A stretch of DNA of 64,000 nt from Montifringilla adamsi. Lineage: Eukaryota; Chordata; Aves; Passeriformes; Passeridae. The notes beneath the pieces are model-generated. The model was not told the DNA's origin. It ran no database searches and saw only the letters and a program-made list of their open reading frames with translations. The stretch is from contig JAGGNK010013114.1 of assembly GCA_017590115.1 (NCBI GenBank), positions 1,116,001 to 1,180,000 on the forward strand. Reading direction: 5' to 3'. Below are positions 63,132-64,000 of the stretch, in pieces; within the stretch, counting starts at the first letter, position 1, and every line of letters starts with the position of its first letter. Both the position numbers and the translations under genes were made by a program.

Positions 63132-64000
63132 GGGGGGGGCGGGGGGTGGCTGATGGTCCCGTAACCACTGGGTGAGACATTTGGGTTAAGACACCTTAAA
63201 AGCAGTCAGATGGACTATGTTATAATGAACTTATGGGTTAATTGTAGCAGCTGGGAAAAGAATGGCAACAACCACAGTCAGCATCTTCTGGAGATAATTT
63301 TAATATCAAATGCATTGGCATTCTCATAGCACATACGTAAGAAATCTAAAAAGGCAATCCTTTTGTGTTATAAAATCAATTTAGAAAATTGCATACATTA
63401 TTTTGCTTTTAAATGTCTATAAACCAGTCAATCTAAAAAAGAACCAATTGCTTGGTGCTAAAACCTAACTTGACTATAAGAAAAAACCCAAATTGTTTTT
63501 CATAAGGGAACACTGAAAATATTATTCAATTAAGAAAGAGAAGGGGAACATACATCTGCATTGTATCTTTTGTTTTACAATAAATACACAGATTATTCTT
63601 GTAAGTAATGCTGGTGTTGTGATTTAGGTGCTGAAAGACACAACTCTGGGATGTGAGGGAAAGATGTTGGGAGGAAGGGAAAGAAGGGGTAGTGCCAAAC
63701 TACACAAACTAAAAACAAAGACAAAAACATACAGTCATTGCACAAGGCTGCTCACAGCTATACAGAAGGTAACTGTGCTCAGCAAATTGTTTTAAAATTC
63801 TCTCCCCCCCAGAAAGAATGCTTCCTGGTTTGAGAAACAAATAAGGGGGAGTGGAGGGGTGTTGGATGTACAGAACCTGAAATAACTGGAATTTCCAGAA
63901 GCCAGGTTTCAGAGTTGTCTTGAGGGAAGGGGCCCTGAGAATTCTGCAATGACAAAGATGTTCACATCTTTGGGTTGCCCTCAATTTTTATTTTAACTCT
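63132..64000. other. Right edge, no gene recognised
   Basis: No coding exon on either strand. A minus-strand AATAAA near 63987-63992 could end a transcript coming from beyond the window, which by mammalian gene order would be SENP7; this is inference only. Confidence 0.4.

Noticed and set aside
59200..64000. SENP7 C-terminal coding exons expected by mammalian gene order
   Set aside because: Searched by eye on the minus strand for the conserved protease C-terminus; nothing matched. The coding end probably lies beyond the window.
1..64000. CRISPR arrays, operons, bacterial mobile systems, tRNA or rRNA genes
   Set aside because: No spaced direct repeats, no compact gene strings and no convincing RNA gene were seen; the window is vertebrate.

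Overview
The window is vertebrate nuclear DNA, most likely from a songbird or close relative. It is AT-rich, its genes have introns with GT/AG borders, and it carries a degraded CR1 LINE tail and several LTR relics of avian type. One LTR, at 3032-3423, looks like a family I recall as common in passerines. There are no operons, CRISPR arrays, rRNA genes or convincing tRNA genes.

One gene fills most of the window: IMPG2 (interphotoreceptor matrix proteoglycan 2, SPACRCAN), on the minus strand. I could follow it from the start codon at 58991-58989 to the stop codon at 8433-8431 through 17 coding exons. Every junction is GT/AG, the phases agree throughout, and the exons sum to 4065 nt, or 1354 residues. 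In order the protein has a signal peptide, a basic RRKR site, a conserved N-terminal cysteine-containing block, a first SEA domain, a long acidic Ser/Thr-rich mucin-like region with Ser-Gly sites, a second SEA domain with a G-S-I-V-V cleavage motif, two EGF-like domains, one membrane span and a cytoplasmic tail of about 110 residues. In mammals this protein anchors the matrix around photoreceptor outer segments. The copy here looks intact and functional.

Layout: 1-8430 is the 3' side of IMPG2 (3' UTR plus intergenic DNA) with one LTR relic. 8431-28614 holds exons 17 to 6, fairly closely spaced, with a CR1 fragment in intron 14 and a probable solo LTR in intron 6. 28615-58918 holds exons 5 to 2 and the first intron; introns 4, 3 and 2 are 8 to 11 kb each, and two related LTR relics lie in introns 4 and 2. 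58919-58991 is coding exon 1. 58992-64000 is the upstream flank, with the presumed promoter (a perfect palindromic CRE and a CRX-type TAATCC), an assembly gap of 30 N, and probably the approach to the next gene. In mammals that neighbour is SENP7, but I found no SENP7 coding exon here.

I did not find a previously undescribed system. The points most worth a second look are the exon structure (very small exons 4 and 5, and a frame-neutral block of exons 4 to 6), the contrast between the two SEA domains, the compact candidate promoter, and the LTRs, two of which lie in the same orientation as the gene.
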